Positions 26,668 to 35,813 of a DNA stretch of 64,000 bases are shown piece by piece; the stretch's first letter is position 1, and each line of letters opens with the position of its first letter. Under the pieces are notes generated by a model, which did no database searches, was not told where the DNA came from, and saw only the letters and a list, made by a program, of their open reading frames with translations. Location: the NCBI GenBank assembly GCA_963773665.1, contig CAVZBZ010000001.1:434001-498000 (forward strand), given 5' to 3'. Both the position numbers and the translations under genes were made by a program. Origin of the DNA: DATJLY01 sp963773665 (lineage in GTDB: Bacteria > Pseudomonadota > Alphaproteobacteria > ATCC43930 > CGMCC-115725).

Positions 26668-27524
26668 TCCCGCAGGACTACATCACCGCCTGGAGCCGCA
26701 TCGCACCGTGGGCAAACCAGCGGCAGGTCGAGCAAGACCTCATCATCAGCCGCGCGCTTGTCGCCATCTTCTCCGATCCGTTCCTGCGCGGCGAACTGCG
26801 CTTCCGTGGCGGCACGGCGCTCAACAAGCTGCATTTCCCTGCCCCGCTGCGCTATTCAGAGGACATCGACCTTGTGCGGACGACCGCCGGTCCCATCAGC
26901 CCGCTATTGGACCACCTGCATGACGTTCTTGATCCGTGGCTGGGCAAGCCGCGCTTCGATCAAAGCCCCGTTGCGCCCAAGCTCAAATACACGGTCGAAG
27001 CCGAAGATAGAGATTCGCCCAGCCCGATAAGGCTCAAGATAGAAATCAACACCCGCGAACGGGAAGCTTACGATCCGCCCATCGAGATTCCGTTCGGCGT
27101 CGAAAATCCGTGGTTCACCGGCGAGGCCGCAATCCCGACTTTCTCGCGGGAGGAAATGCTGGCGACCAAGCTGCGGGCTTTACTTCAACGCAACAAGGGC
27201 CGCGACCTGTTCGACCTCGATCACGCGCTCACTGTATTCGAGCGGTTGAACACGGCCCGGATCGTCGAATGTTTCGTGCTTTACCTTGAAAGGTCGGAGG
27301 TGACGATTTCCAGGGCCGAGGCGCAGCAGCGCATGTTCCAGAAACTCGTCAACCCGACCTTCTTCACCGACATGCGCCCGCTGCTTCAGACAGATCGCGC
27401 CAGGGCGCTGAACGACGAGACGCTCAAGGCCACCTTCGTCAGGGTGATGAACGAACTGATCGACCTGATACCCGGTGACGAATGGGCGAAAGCCGGAGAA
27501 ATGCGGGAACGGTTTGGAGTTTAG
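26664..27524 (+). CDS. abiEii: AbiEii nucleotidyltransferase toxin
   Basis: This 286-aa protein has the DUF1814/AbiEii nucleotidyltransferase signatures: R48-G-G-T-A-L-N-K-L-H-F58, S65-E-D-I-D-L70, the lysine-bearing A-T-K-L-R-A-L at 167-173 and K-G-R-D-L-F-D-L at 178-185. All four motifs considered essential in AbiEii/MenT toxins are present, so it should be active. Family members modify tRNA or otherwise stop growth on phage infection. Intact, coupled to abiEi. Its end overlaps a small TraD-like gene on the other strand by four bases. Confidence 0.9.
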   Translation: MIPQDYITAWSRIAPWANQRQVEQDLIISRALVAIFSDPFLRGELRFRGGTALNKLHFPAPLRYSEDIDLVRTTAGPISPLLDHLHDVLDPWLGKPRFDQSPVAPKLKYTVEAEDRDSPSPIRLKIEINTREREAYDPPIEIPFGVENPWFTGEAAIPTFSREEMLATKLRALLQRNKGRDLFDLDHALTVFERLNTARIVECFVLYLERSEVTISRAEAQQRMFQKLVNPTFFTDMRPLLQTDRARALNDETLKATFVRVMNELIDLIPGDEWAKAGEMRERFGV

Positions 27525-27777
27525 CCATCCCCGAACGCCTGCTTTCCCTTCGCGGTCCGGAACGCCCGTGCGTGTTCACCCTGCTCGCTTGTGAGCTTGT
27601 CGGCATCCAGAGCAGCGCACCGTAAGTCATGGCATGCTCGAGGCCGAACAGGTCGTTTTGCTGCTGAAAACTGGCCAAACCGCGTGTCCGGAGATCGCGC
27701 GCCTTGGTGCAATTGGCCCTGATGAGGGGACTGTTTTTCTGTATCGGCAGGTGCGTTTGGACGTAGAATTGCGCCAT
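27521..27777 (-). pseudogene. Truncated TraD-like conjugal protein (duplicate)
   Basis: The minus strand reads A-M-T-Y-G-A-L-L-W-M and, after a one-base shift near 27605, D-K-L-T-S-E-Q-G-E-H-A-R-A-F-R-T-A-K-G-K-Q-A-F-stop. This parallels the C-terminus of the larger TraD gene at 30213 (A-M-I-Y-G-A-L-L-W-M-A-D-K-L-Q-S-E-Q-G-E-H-A). Only about 85 residues remain and the N-terminus of TraD is missing. It may be a relic of duplication or of cargo insertion into an older traD. Its putative start overlaps the start of the TPR-nuclease gene on the other strand. Confidence 0.6.
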
Positions 27778-30029
27778 GACAGGGATTTACGGAGAGGGCT
27801 CGGACGAAGACGGCGACAGCCAGGCCGCGCAGGAGAATTTCCAAGGGACTGTCGAATTCGACGGGCGCCACGACCGGTGAACCACAGACCGTCACCACAG
27901 TTGTGAATATCCAGTTCGACCGCGGCGTCACCAGCGTACTGGGCAAGGCTGATCCGAACCGCGATCCCAATGCGCCGGAAGAAATCGTCCGGTGCAATGT
28001 CACGGCCGCGATCCAGAAAGCGTTCGAGAAACCTGCTGCCGAAGTCGCTGAGCGTCTGGACGCCGCGGCTGATCCCGCCGCCGCCGTAGCGACGTTGAAG
28101 AAGGCCAAAGAGGACGAACTGCTGTGCTTTCCACCGTCCAAGGCCATCCTGGTGGCCTTGCAAAAACAAGACTTGTCGGTCGCGACGGCAGAGGACCGAA
28201 TGTTCCTGCGTCAAGCGATGCTCGAAGTGGCCAATCAGATCGGCGATATCGAAACCGTGGCGCGGGAGGCCACCGCGCTGCTGGACGAAAATCCGGGCGC
28301 CTTCGATACCACGCACTTTGGCCAGTTGGAGACGGCCAAGGCGATTGGGCTGGCCCGTCACGGGCGCACCGAAGCGGCCTTGCGAATTTGGCGGCGCCAG
28401 CTCGCCGCCGATCCGCCACCTGACTCGCTCCACCGGGCCTGGCTGTGGCGCAATATCCTGAAGTCCCTTAAACTCTCGGACCCCGCCGCCAAGGATGCCG
28501 CCCGCAAGTCAGCAGACGCCTTTCTAGAAGCTGGCGACAAATTCCAAGCCATCAGCAGCCTTTCGTTTCTGGTCGATGCCTGGATGCGCGAAGCGCCGGA
28601 ACAGGCCTTCACCGTTATGGACGAAATGCTGGGCATTGCCGGCCAGGAGGGACTGCACAATGAAGAATTGCGCGCCGGGATCCTGCACAATCGCGGCACC
28701 CGTCTTCTGGCGCTGGGCAGTCACGCAGCAGCGCTGGAAGATGGTCTTGCGGCTGTGGCGCTGCGCCGGGGCCTGACCGGCGTCGAACACCGGCTGGCTG
28801 GATCGCTCATGCTAGTTTGCGGTGCGTTGACAGGATTGGGCCGGATGCCGGAAGCGGAAGGCTATTCCGAGGAAGCTGACCGGCTACTCGACAATGACGG
28901 CAAGCCCCATTTCGCCGTCGCCGACGAGATTTCCACTCTGTTCGAGACCTTCGACGGAACGCTGGCCGCCCGCATCGAAGCCGAGGCACGGGCGGGTGGG
29001 CAATGGGAAATTATCTGCGCCGTCGTCACCGCGCGCGCCACGCGCGATCCCGGCCTTACCACTGAACAACGGCTGGAGCTGCTGGAAGGACTGTTGGCCG
29101 ATCTTGCGGCCCACGACCTTCCCGGCAAGATGACGGTGGTGCCGCGGCGCGCCGTAGCCACCATTCTCACCGACGCGGGCGACAACGATCGCGCGGCGGC
29201 TTGGCTGCGCGATCTTTTGGACGAGGCGCCGTGGGAAACCGGCGCTCTCGCCTCGCTCGCCAATATCTATTTCAAGACCGAGAATTGGCGCGCTGCCGAA
29301 ATACTGCTTGCATCCGACATCGCCTTGCGCGGCGAGCGGCCCGGTGCGCTGTTTTTTCTGGGCAAGGCGCAGTTTCAGCTTGGCAAAGTGTCGGCGGCCG
29401 TCACCAGCCTGCAGAAAAGTTTCAGCCTGGCGCCGGCCGGCTCCGATATGAAGGAGCAGGCTCGCTTGCTGCGCGATGAGGCGCTGGCGGCGGGCGGCAC
29501 CATCCTGCCGGACAAGCTCAAGCCGGTGGTAGCCCCCGTCAGCCGCACCACCTTTGAAACCGCGCTGGCCGATTTTGCCAAAATGATCGCTGCCGATCAG
29601 CGCAAGGGTTTCTGGCGCATCGAGGACAAGACACGCAAATGGATTCAAAGCCCGGAAAATTACGCGCGCAATCTGCTGCACGCTTATCTGAAGGCGGCCT
29701 TCAAGGATCAAATCAACCTGTTCCGTGAGCTGGACGCCGGTGCCGGCCGGCTCGACGTACTGGTGCAGTTGGCCGGCGGGCTCAACATCATTCTGGAACT
29801 GAAAATGTGCGGCCAGCCCTATTCCTCCAGCTATGCCGCCGAAGGCGAGGTGCAGATATTGCATTATATGGAAAATCGCGGCGTGCACCTGGGCTATCTC
29901 ATCGTGTTCGACGCTCGCGCCCGCGACTATAGCAAACCGCTTCTGACGACCCGTCCTGCCGACCGCTTCACGGTGGGCGAGATATTTGTCGATGTGCGGC
30001 CTGATGTGACGCCGCCGGACGTGACGTAA
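27776..30029 (+). CDS. TPR protein with C-terminal PD-(D/E)XK nuclease domain
   Basis: About 750 aa if started at ATG 27776 with a one-base correction near 27860; 708 aa from the in-frame GTG at 27903. The N-terminal two thirds are helical TPR-type repeats (for example A-L-A-S-L-A-N-I-Y-F-K-T-E-N-W-R-A-A and G-A-L-F-F-L-G-K-A-Q-F-Q-L-G-K). The end contains D618-V-L-V, then I-I-L-E632-L-K634 and Q651 (numbering from 27903), a PD-(D/E)XK nuclease core like that of PDDEXK_9-type proteins. A phage-defence effector is plausible from context. I do not recognise a named system. It is flanked on both sides by TraD-like 3' ends. Confidence 0.7.
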
Positions 30030-30212
30030 CACTACGATTTGCGCGGCGGCGGACGCTGGGAGATAGGACTGTGAAATGGAATTTTCCTGCTACCCGATGC
30101 AAAACGGCGCGAACTGGTCGATACCTTGGAGCGTGTTCTCTTTCGCTGACAATGTGGCCATCGAAAGAGCCGCATCATTTGGCGACGCTGATGCTCAGTC
30201 ATCGTCGAACGC

Positions 30213-30744
30213 CTACTTTCCCTTCGCGGTCCAAAGCGCCTGCGCATGTTCGCCCTGCTCGCTTTGCAGCTTGTCGGCCATCCAGAGCAGTGCGCCGTAG
30301 ATCATGGCGCGGTCGTCGCCGGTCAGGTCCACGATCCCGGCCTTGACGACGAGGCCGCCGAGTTCGATCAGATGCCGGGTGCGCTTGCGGCGCTCGACCT
30401 GCCAGGTGCGCATGTCATGCCGCGCCCGCGCTGCCTGATGCCGGTTGCGCGCTGCCCGGTTGCGTTTGAGCGCCGCCAGCGTCGCGCTCAGGCGCCGATG
30501 CAGATCGCCGCGACCGGCCCTGAAAGAACGCGGCCCCGCGCTTCGCCCATGCCTCCCTCTTTCCGGCATCCTTGGTTTCGGCCAGCACGATCAGCGCGCC
30601 CGCCAGTTCGTCGGCGCTGAGGGCGTCGGCTCCGGTGGAGATGACCAATTCGCCAAGCTGCTGCACCTTGCGGGCTTTCAGGTCTCGCGCCTTGTCTTCG
30701 AGCGACTTCAGTTCCGCGTCGAAGTCCCGTGGCTTGCGCATCAT
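30213..30744 (-). CDS. traD: Conjugal transfer protein TraD (Ti type, frameshifted)
   Basis: This protein of about 175 aa begins M-M-R-K-P-R-D-F-D-A-E-L-K-S-L-E-D-K-A-R and contains R-T-W-Q-V-E-R-R-K-R-T-R-H-L-I-E-L-G-G-L-V-V-K. It ends with A-M-I-Y-G-A-L-L-W-M-A-D-K. TraD of Ti-like and IncP-like mobilisation regions is an accessory relaxosome protein. One frameshift near 30480 links the halves. The stop is a TAG where the duplicate at 27521 has CAG, so it may be six residues short. Divergent from traA with the oriT between them, as in Ti plasmids. Confidence 0.75.
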
Positions 30745-30854
30745 GTCCTCCATAAGCTGTCGATGGAGCGATGATAGTTGAGCGGTGCCGCGAATGCTGT
30801 AAGGTTGCCGGGACGGGCTGAAACGGCGCGAGCAGTCCCGAGAAATTAGTTTCG

Positions 30855-30886
30855 AGGGCGCGCTTATACGTCGTTCCGACGTGCGC
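30855..30886 (+). other. oriT: Candidate oriT (Ti/RSF1010-type nic region)
   Basis: AGGGCGCGCTTATACGTCG starts at 30855 and is followed by TTCCGACGT, which gives an inverted repeat ACGTCG-TTC-CGACGT (30868-30882). The Ti plasmid oriT has the related GGGCGCAATTATACGTCGC. It lies between divergent traD and traA, exactly where Ti-type oriTs are found, so TraA is expected to nick here. Confidence 0.75.
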
Positions 30887-30912
30887 TTCGCTGTGGTGAT
30901 GTTCGGATCGCG

Positions 30913-33845
30913 ATGGCGATCTATCATCTTCACGTCAAGGTCATCGGCCGCAAGTCCGGCTCCAGCGCGGTGGCCTCCGCCGCCTACCGCTCGGCCTCGC
31001 GGCTGCGCGACGACCGGCTTGAGCGCAGCCACGACTTCTCCAACAAGCGCGGCGTCGTCCATTCCGAGGTCATGCTGCCGGAGGATGCGCCCGAGGCGTG
31101 GAGCGACCGCGAACGGCTCTGGAACGATGTCGAGGCGTTCGAGGTCAGGAAGGACGCCCAGCTTGCCCGCGAGGTCGAGTTCGCCCTTCCGCGCGAGATG
31201 ACGCAAGCGCAGGGCATCGAACTCGCCCGCGACTTCGTGCAGGCGGAGTTCGTCGATCAGGGCATGATCGCCGACCTCAATGTGCATTGGGATATGGCCG
31301 AGGACGGGACGCCCAAGCCCCACGCCCATGTCATGCTGACCATGCGATCCGTGGACGAGAACGGCTTCGGCCCGAAGGTGCGGGACTGGAACCGCACCGA
31401 GATGGTCGAGCGTTGGCGCGAACGCTGGGCGGAGCTGGCCAACGAGCGCCTGGCCGAACTCGACATCGACGCGCGCATCGACCATCGCAGCCTGGAGGCG
31501 CAGGGCATCGCGCTGGAGCCGCAAAGCCAGATCGGCGCGACCGCGCAGCGGATCGAGGGCGAAGGGATCGAGGCCGCCGACCGCGCGGAAATGCACCGCG
31601 AGATCGCGCGCAACAACGGCGCGCGGATCATCGCCGATCCTTCGGTGGCGTTCGACGCGATCACCCACCAGCAATCGACCTTCACGCGGCGCGACATGGC
31701 GATGTTCGCGCACCGGCACAGCGACGGGATCGAGCAGTTCAACGCAGGTCATGGGCGCGATGCGCAGCGCGCCCGAGCTGGTCGAACTCGGCAGGGACGG
31801 ACGCGGCGAGGACCGCTTCACCACCCGCGAGATGATCGAGGCCGAGCAGCGCCTGCACCGCGCCGCCGAACTCATGGCCGAGACGGAACGCCATGGCGTG
31901 CGTGATGCGGATCGCGAAGCGGCGCTGGCGCGCGCAGAAGCGCGCGGCCTTGTGCTTTCGGGAGAGCAGGCCGAGGCGCTGGCGCATGTCACGGACGGGC
32001 GCGATCTCGGCGTCGTGGTCGGCTATGCCGGGACGGGAAAGAGCGCGATGCTGGGCGTGGCGCGCGAAGCCTGGGAAGCGGCAGGCTACGAGGTCCGGGG
32101 CGTGGCGCTGTCCGGCATCGCCGCCGAGAATCTGGAAAGCGGATCGGGCATCGCGTCGCGCACCATCGCCAGCATGGAACACGGTTGGGGACAGGGCCGC
32201 GACGTGCTCACTTCCCGCGATGTGCTTGTCATCGACGAGGCGGGCATGGTCGGCACGCGCCAGTTGGAGCGCGTGCTGTCCCATGCCGCCGAGGCCGGCG
32301 CCAAGGTGGTGCTGGTCGGCGATCCGCAGCAGTTGCAATCCATCGAGGCGGGCGCGGCGTTCCGCTCCATTCACGAGCGCCACGGCGGCGCGGAGATCGG
32401 CGAGGTGCGCCGCCAGCGGGAGGACTGGCAGCGCGACGCCACGCGCGATCTGGCGACCGGCCGGACCGGCGACGCGATCCATGCCTATGACACGCATGGC
32501 ATGGTGCATGCCGCCGCGACACGCGAGCAGGCGCGCGACGATCTGATCGACCGCTGGGACCGCGAGCGGCAGGCGTCGCCCGACAAGAGCCGCATCATCC
32601 TCACCCACACCAATGACGAGGTGCGCGCGCTCAATGAGGCGGCGCGCGAGCGGATGCGGGAAGCCGGCGATCTGGGCGATGACGTGCGCCTGGCGGTCGA
32701 ACGCGGCGAGCGCAGCTTCGCCAGCGGGGATCGCGTCATGTTCCTGCAAAACGAGCGCGGCCTTGGCGTGAAGAACGGCACGCTCGGGACCGTCGAGCAG
32801 GTCAGCGCACGATCCATGTCCGTGCGCACCGACGACGGGCGCAGCGTCGCGTTCGACCTCAAGGATTACGACCGCATCGACCACGGCTATGCCGCGACCA
32901 TCCACAAGGCGCAGGGCATGACCGTGGACCGCACCCATGTTCTGGCGACGCCGGGCCTGGACGCCCACGGCAGCTATGTCGCCCTGTCGCGCCACCGCGA
33001 CGGCATGGACCTGCACTATGGCCGCGATGACTTCGCTGACGAGGACAGGCTTGTCCGCACCCTGTCGCGCGACCGGGCCAAGGACATGGCGTCGGATTAC
33101 GAGCCGGCACAGAGCTACGCCGAGCGGCGCGGCATCACCTTCCGCGAGCGGGTGGAGCGAGTGGTCGAGATCGTCAAGCAGGTTCCCGAGAAGGTGCGCG
33201 GCATGTTCGACGGCCTGCGCCTGCCTGCCGATGGCGGGCAGGAGCCGGAACGGGCGGCGCTGGAAAGGGAGAAGGCGGCAGACCCGGAGGAGGCTTTGCG
33301 CCGCGCCCGGACCAAGGCGCTCGTCCGCCATGCCCGCGCCGTGGATGCGATCTTCGAGGCGCAGGAGCGAGGCGGCAGGGCCAGCCCGGAGCAGGTGACG
33401 GAATTGCAGGACGCCCGCAAAGCCTTCGAGGAGGTGCGGCCCTACGGCCCGCACGACGCCGAAGCCGCCTACAAGAAGAACCCGGAGCTTGCCTCGGAAG
33501 CGGCGACGGGGCAGGTCAACCGCACCATCCGCGCCCTACAGCTCGAAACCGAACTGCGCACCGATCCGCAGATTCGTGCGGATCGCTTCGTGGAGCGTTG
33601 GCGGAGCCTCGACCGCGCCAGTCAGCACCAGTACCAGGCGGGCGACATGTCCGGCTACAAGGCCACGCGGTCGGCGATGGGCGACATGGCGAAGAGCCTT
33701 GAACGCGATCCGCAGCTTGAATCCATCCTCGAAGGCCGCAAGCGAGACCTCGGCATTCGGTATCGAATCGGGCCGCCGACTCGGACTGGAACTCGCCTTC
33801 ACGCACGGCATCGACCTCGGCAGAGGCCGGGGTATCGGACTATAG
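30913..33845 (+). CDS. traA: Ti-type conjugative relaxase/helicase TraA (two frameshifts)
   Basis: The corrected product is about 977 aa. The N-terminal MobA/MobL relaxase domain begins M-A-I-Y-H-L-H-V-K-V-I-G-R, and the catalytic histidines lie in P-K-P-H-A-H-V-M-L-T (nt 31315-31345). It is followed by an SF1 helicase with Walker A G-Y-A-G-T-G-K-S-A-M (nt 32024), D-V-L-V-I-D-E-A-G-M and A-T-I-H-K-A-Q-G-M-T-V-D-R. Shifts lie near 31748 (between relaxase and helicase) and near 33770 at the C-terminus. It nicks oriT and leads the strand during mobilization by a helper conjugation system. Confidence 0.9.
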
Positions 33846-33974
33846 AACTATCCTATTTTCCGCCGCCTCTACGCCACACAACTACGACCTCTAAATATCT
33901 ATTGCACAACAACAAATCATCGCTCTGTCTGGTCTCTGCAATGTCAGAAACACCCAGCAGGAGGCAGCGCAACC

Positions 33975-34223
33975 ATGCTCGTAGCAGACCGTATCGTCCG
34001 CATGAAAACCGTTCTCGCCCGCGCCGGCCTGTCCCGTTCCACCATCTACCGCAAGATCGCCGAGGGCACGTTCCCCGCCCAGGTGAGGATCAGCGTCAAT
34101 GGTGCGGGCTGGCGTGAATCCGACATCGACCGCTGGATTGCCGATCCCGCCGGCTGGCGAGCCACCAATGAACCGACAAAGGGTCGGAAGGATGATGACA
34201 GAACAGACGCGATCCGCACGTAG
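33975..34223 (+). CDS. alpA: AlpA-family regulator/excisionase
   Basis: This 82-aa HTH protein reads R-I-V-R-M-K-T-V-L-A-R-A-G-L-S-R-S-T-I-Y-R-K-I followed by F-P-A-Q-V-R-I-S, the AlpA signature. AlpA activates P4-type integrase expression or acts as an excisionase. An AGGAGG precedes the ATG by 10 bases. It is convergent with the integrase (stops 34223 and 34225 nearly touch). 33846-33974 upstream holds no gene. Confidence 0.88.
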   Translation: MLVADRIVRMKTVLARAGLSRSTIYRKIAEGTFPAQVRISVNGAGWRESDIDRWIADPAGWRATNEPTKGRKDDDRTDAIRT

Positions 34224-34224
34224 T

Positions 34225-35574
34225 TCAGAGATCGTCGTCCAGTTCTTCGTCGTGGACCTCGGCGGCACGTCGCTTCGCGTCGGCGATCAGGTCTTTGGCG
34301 GATTCGCCCTTCGCCCAGGCGTCAAGCATATCAGCCCAGCACTGAAGCATGATCTTCCGCTCGGCGAGGTAGCGGTTCACGTTGTAGACGGCCGCGATCC
34401 GGTTGCGGGGCGCGTGGGCCAAGCTCATCTCGATCCAGCGATCATCGAACTTGGCGCGGTTCAGGCCTGTCGAGAACGTGCGGCGGAGGTCGTGAACGCC
34501 GAAACTCTGAAAGTCAGGGTCATCCACGCGGATACGCTCCACAACCGTGTCGATCACGCGGTTGAGGGTGGCGTTACTGATCGGCGTGTCGCTGTCGTAT
34601 CGGCCGGGGTGCAGGTATCGGCTGGTGCCGAACATGGTGCGAAACACCGTCAGAATGTCGAGCGCCTGATCGCTCAGCGGGACGACATGCGCCTTGCCGG
34701 CCTTCATGCGCTCGGCCGGGATTGTCCAGCGCGCAGCGGCGAAGTCGATTTCCTTCCAAGTGGCGTCAATGAACTCCGACTTGCGGACGCCGGTCATCAG
34801 GACAAACTTTACCGCTAAGCGCAGCGTGGGCGCCGCCGACACATGATCCAAGGCCGCCAGGACCGCGCGGACCTCGGATGGCGAAAGGGCGCGCTCGCGC
34901 GGCTCAAAGGTGGCGATGGCGCTGGTGCGGATCAACTCGGCCGGATTGCTCACGTCCAGCCCGCTTCCCTGGGCGTGGCGGAAGACCAGCAACACGACCT
35001 CGCGGACATGCACGGCGACGGCTGGCCCGCGCTTCTCTTTGACCTCATCGCACAGATGTTTGAGGCGTTGCGGCGTCACCTCCCCCAGCTTGAGCTTCGA
35101 CAACTCTCCTGCAATGGCGCGGTCATAGACGGATCGGCGCATCGCCAGGGTGCTGTCGGCCAGTTTCTCGGCCCCAGACTTGGGATCGGCCTTGTGCTTG
35201 AAATAGGCTTCCGCCCACCCGCCGAACGTCAGCGCCTCGGCTGACGCGGTGCGTTTCTCCACCTTGGCTTTCGACGGCGACTCGCCCCGCTCGACCTGAC
35301 GCCGGGCGCGCGCCAGCAGCGTCCTCGCCTCCGCAAGCGACACCTCCATTCCGTATTCCAGCGCGTCGGGCGCCCGTGTCAGCTTGCGCGCCGCCTCGGC
35401 GCTATACCGGCCGATGGTCAAGACCTCCTGCCGCCCGTTCACCCGGTACTGATACCGGAAAGAAACGACCCCGGTTGGGGTGACGGCCGCGTACATCCCG
35501 TCGCGGTCCGTCACCTTGTAGAGCTTGGCCCTCGGTTTCAGATTTTTCAGTTCTTTATCAGTGAGTTCGCTCAT
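34225..35574 (-). CDS. int: P4-type tyrosine integrase
   Basis: This 449-aa protein starts M-S-E-L-T-D-K-E-L-K-N-L-K. The N-terminal DUF4102 arm-binding domain contains Y-A-A-V-T-P-T-G-V-V-S-F-R-Y-Q-Y. The catalytic domain carries the first Arg (M-T-G-V-R-K-S-E-F), H-D-L-R-R-T-F-S, the second His (L-A-H-A-P-R-N) and a nucleophile Tyr candidate (A-A-V-Y-N-V-N-R-Y). The open frame extends 43 codons upstream, but the leader is unlike integrases. It lies 222 bases from the guaA stop and is expected to recombine the guaA 3' end. Intact. Confidence 0.93.
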   Translation of the reverse strand: MSELTDKELKNLKPRAKLYKVTDRDGMYAAVTPTGVVSFRYQYRVNGRQEVLTIGRYSAEAARKLTRAPDALEYGMEVSLAEARTLLARARRQVERGESPSKAKVEKRTASAEALTFGGWAEAYFKHKADPKSGAEKLADSTLAMRRSVYDRAIAGELSKLKLGEVTPQRLKHLCDEVKEKRGPAVAVHVREVVLLVFRHAQGSGLDVSNPAELIRTSAIATFEPRERALSPSEVRAVLAALDHVSAAPTLRLAVKFVLMTGVRKSEFIDATWKEIDFAAARWTIPAERMKAGKAHVVPLSDQALDILTVFRTMFGTSRYLHPGRYDSDTPISNATLNRVIDTVVERIRVDDPDFQSFGVHDLRRTFSTGLNRAKFDDRWIEMSLAHAPRNRIAAVYNVNRYLAERKIMLQCWADMLDAWAKGESAKDLIADAKRRAAEVHDEELDDDL

Positions 35575-35602
35575 AAATCCGCATCCGGTCGGGGGGCGAA
35601 CG

Positions 35603-35680
35603 GATACCATCAACAGGCGCTGTTGGTACCGGAAGCCCGTTTCTCGACCATCCTGCGCCATACCAACATCGGTACCAACA
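35603..35680. promoter_or_regulatory. Candidate integrase arm-type sites
   Basis: TGTTGGTACC (35621-35630) and GGTACCAACA (35671-35680) form a perfect 10-base inverted repeat. A further TACCAACA at 35661-35668 and GATACCATCAACA from 35604 repeat the theme. They lie between the integrase start and the att core at guaA, where arm-binding sites are expected. The rest of 35575-35795 holds no gene. Confidence 0.5.
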
Positions 35681-35795
35681 AAGTGGCTCGGCTGGGGTGA
35701 CATGCAGTGATACGGGGTAGGAAGAAAAATCCTTGTCAGTCAAAGAGTTCGTGCGATTTCTGGCACGGAGCGGGATGGTCTGAAACCACCCTAAT

Positions 35796-35813
35796 TCACT
35801 CCCACTCGATCGT
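35796..35813 (-). other. attR: guaA 3' end at the integrase side
   Basis: TCACTCCCACTCGATCGT is the stop codon and last codons of intact guaA (T-I-E-W-E-stop). It matches the displaced copy at 16009 in 16 of 18 bases, including an exact 11-base core TCCCACTCGAT. GuaA 3' ends are well-known insertion sites of genomic islands in other bacteria. Confidence 0.8.

Larger units (their letters stand above)
16009..35813. mobile_element. About 19.8-kb integrative and mobilizable element in the guaA 3' end
   Basis: The element lies between two copies of the guaA 3' terminus (16009-16026 and 35796-35813; 16 of 18 bases identical, both reading T-I-E-W-E-stop on the minus strand). A tyrosine integrase lies next to intact guaA. 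It carries an oriT-like site, the TraA relaxase, TraD and AlpA, but no type IV secretion genes, so it should be mobilizable rather than self-transmissible. Cargo is defence-related: a restriction-like operon, AbiE and a TPR-nuclease. Parts of the cargo (for example 21.6-23.5 kb) are visibly less GC-rich than the flanks. Confidence 0.85.

Noticed and set aside
28884..30032. 382-codon open frame antisense to the TPR-nuclease
   Set aside because: No domain, no ribosome site, and overlaps well-formed TPR and nuclease motifs on the sense strand.
30076..30300. 74-codon plus-strand frame before the traD end
   Set aside because: Most of it is the complement of the conserved TraD C-terminus; no homologous domain is recognisable.
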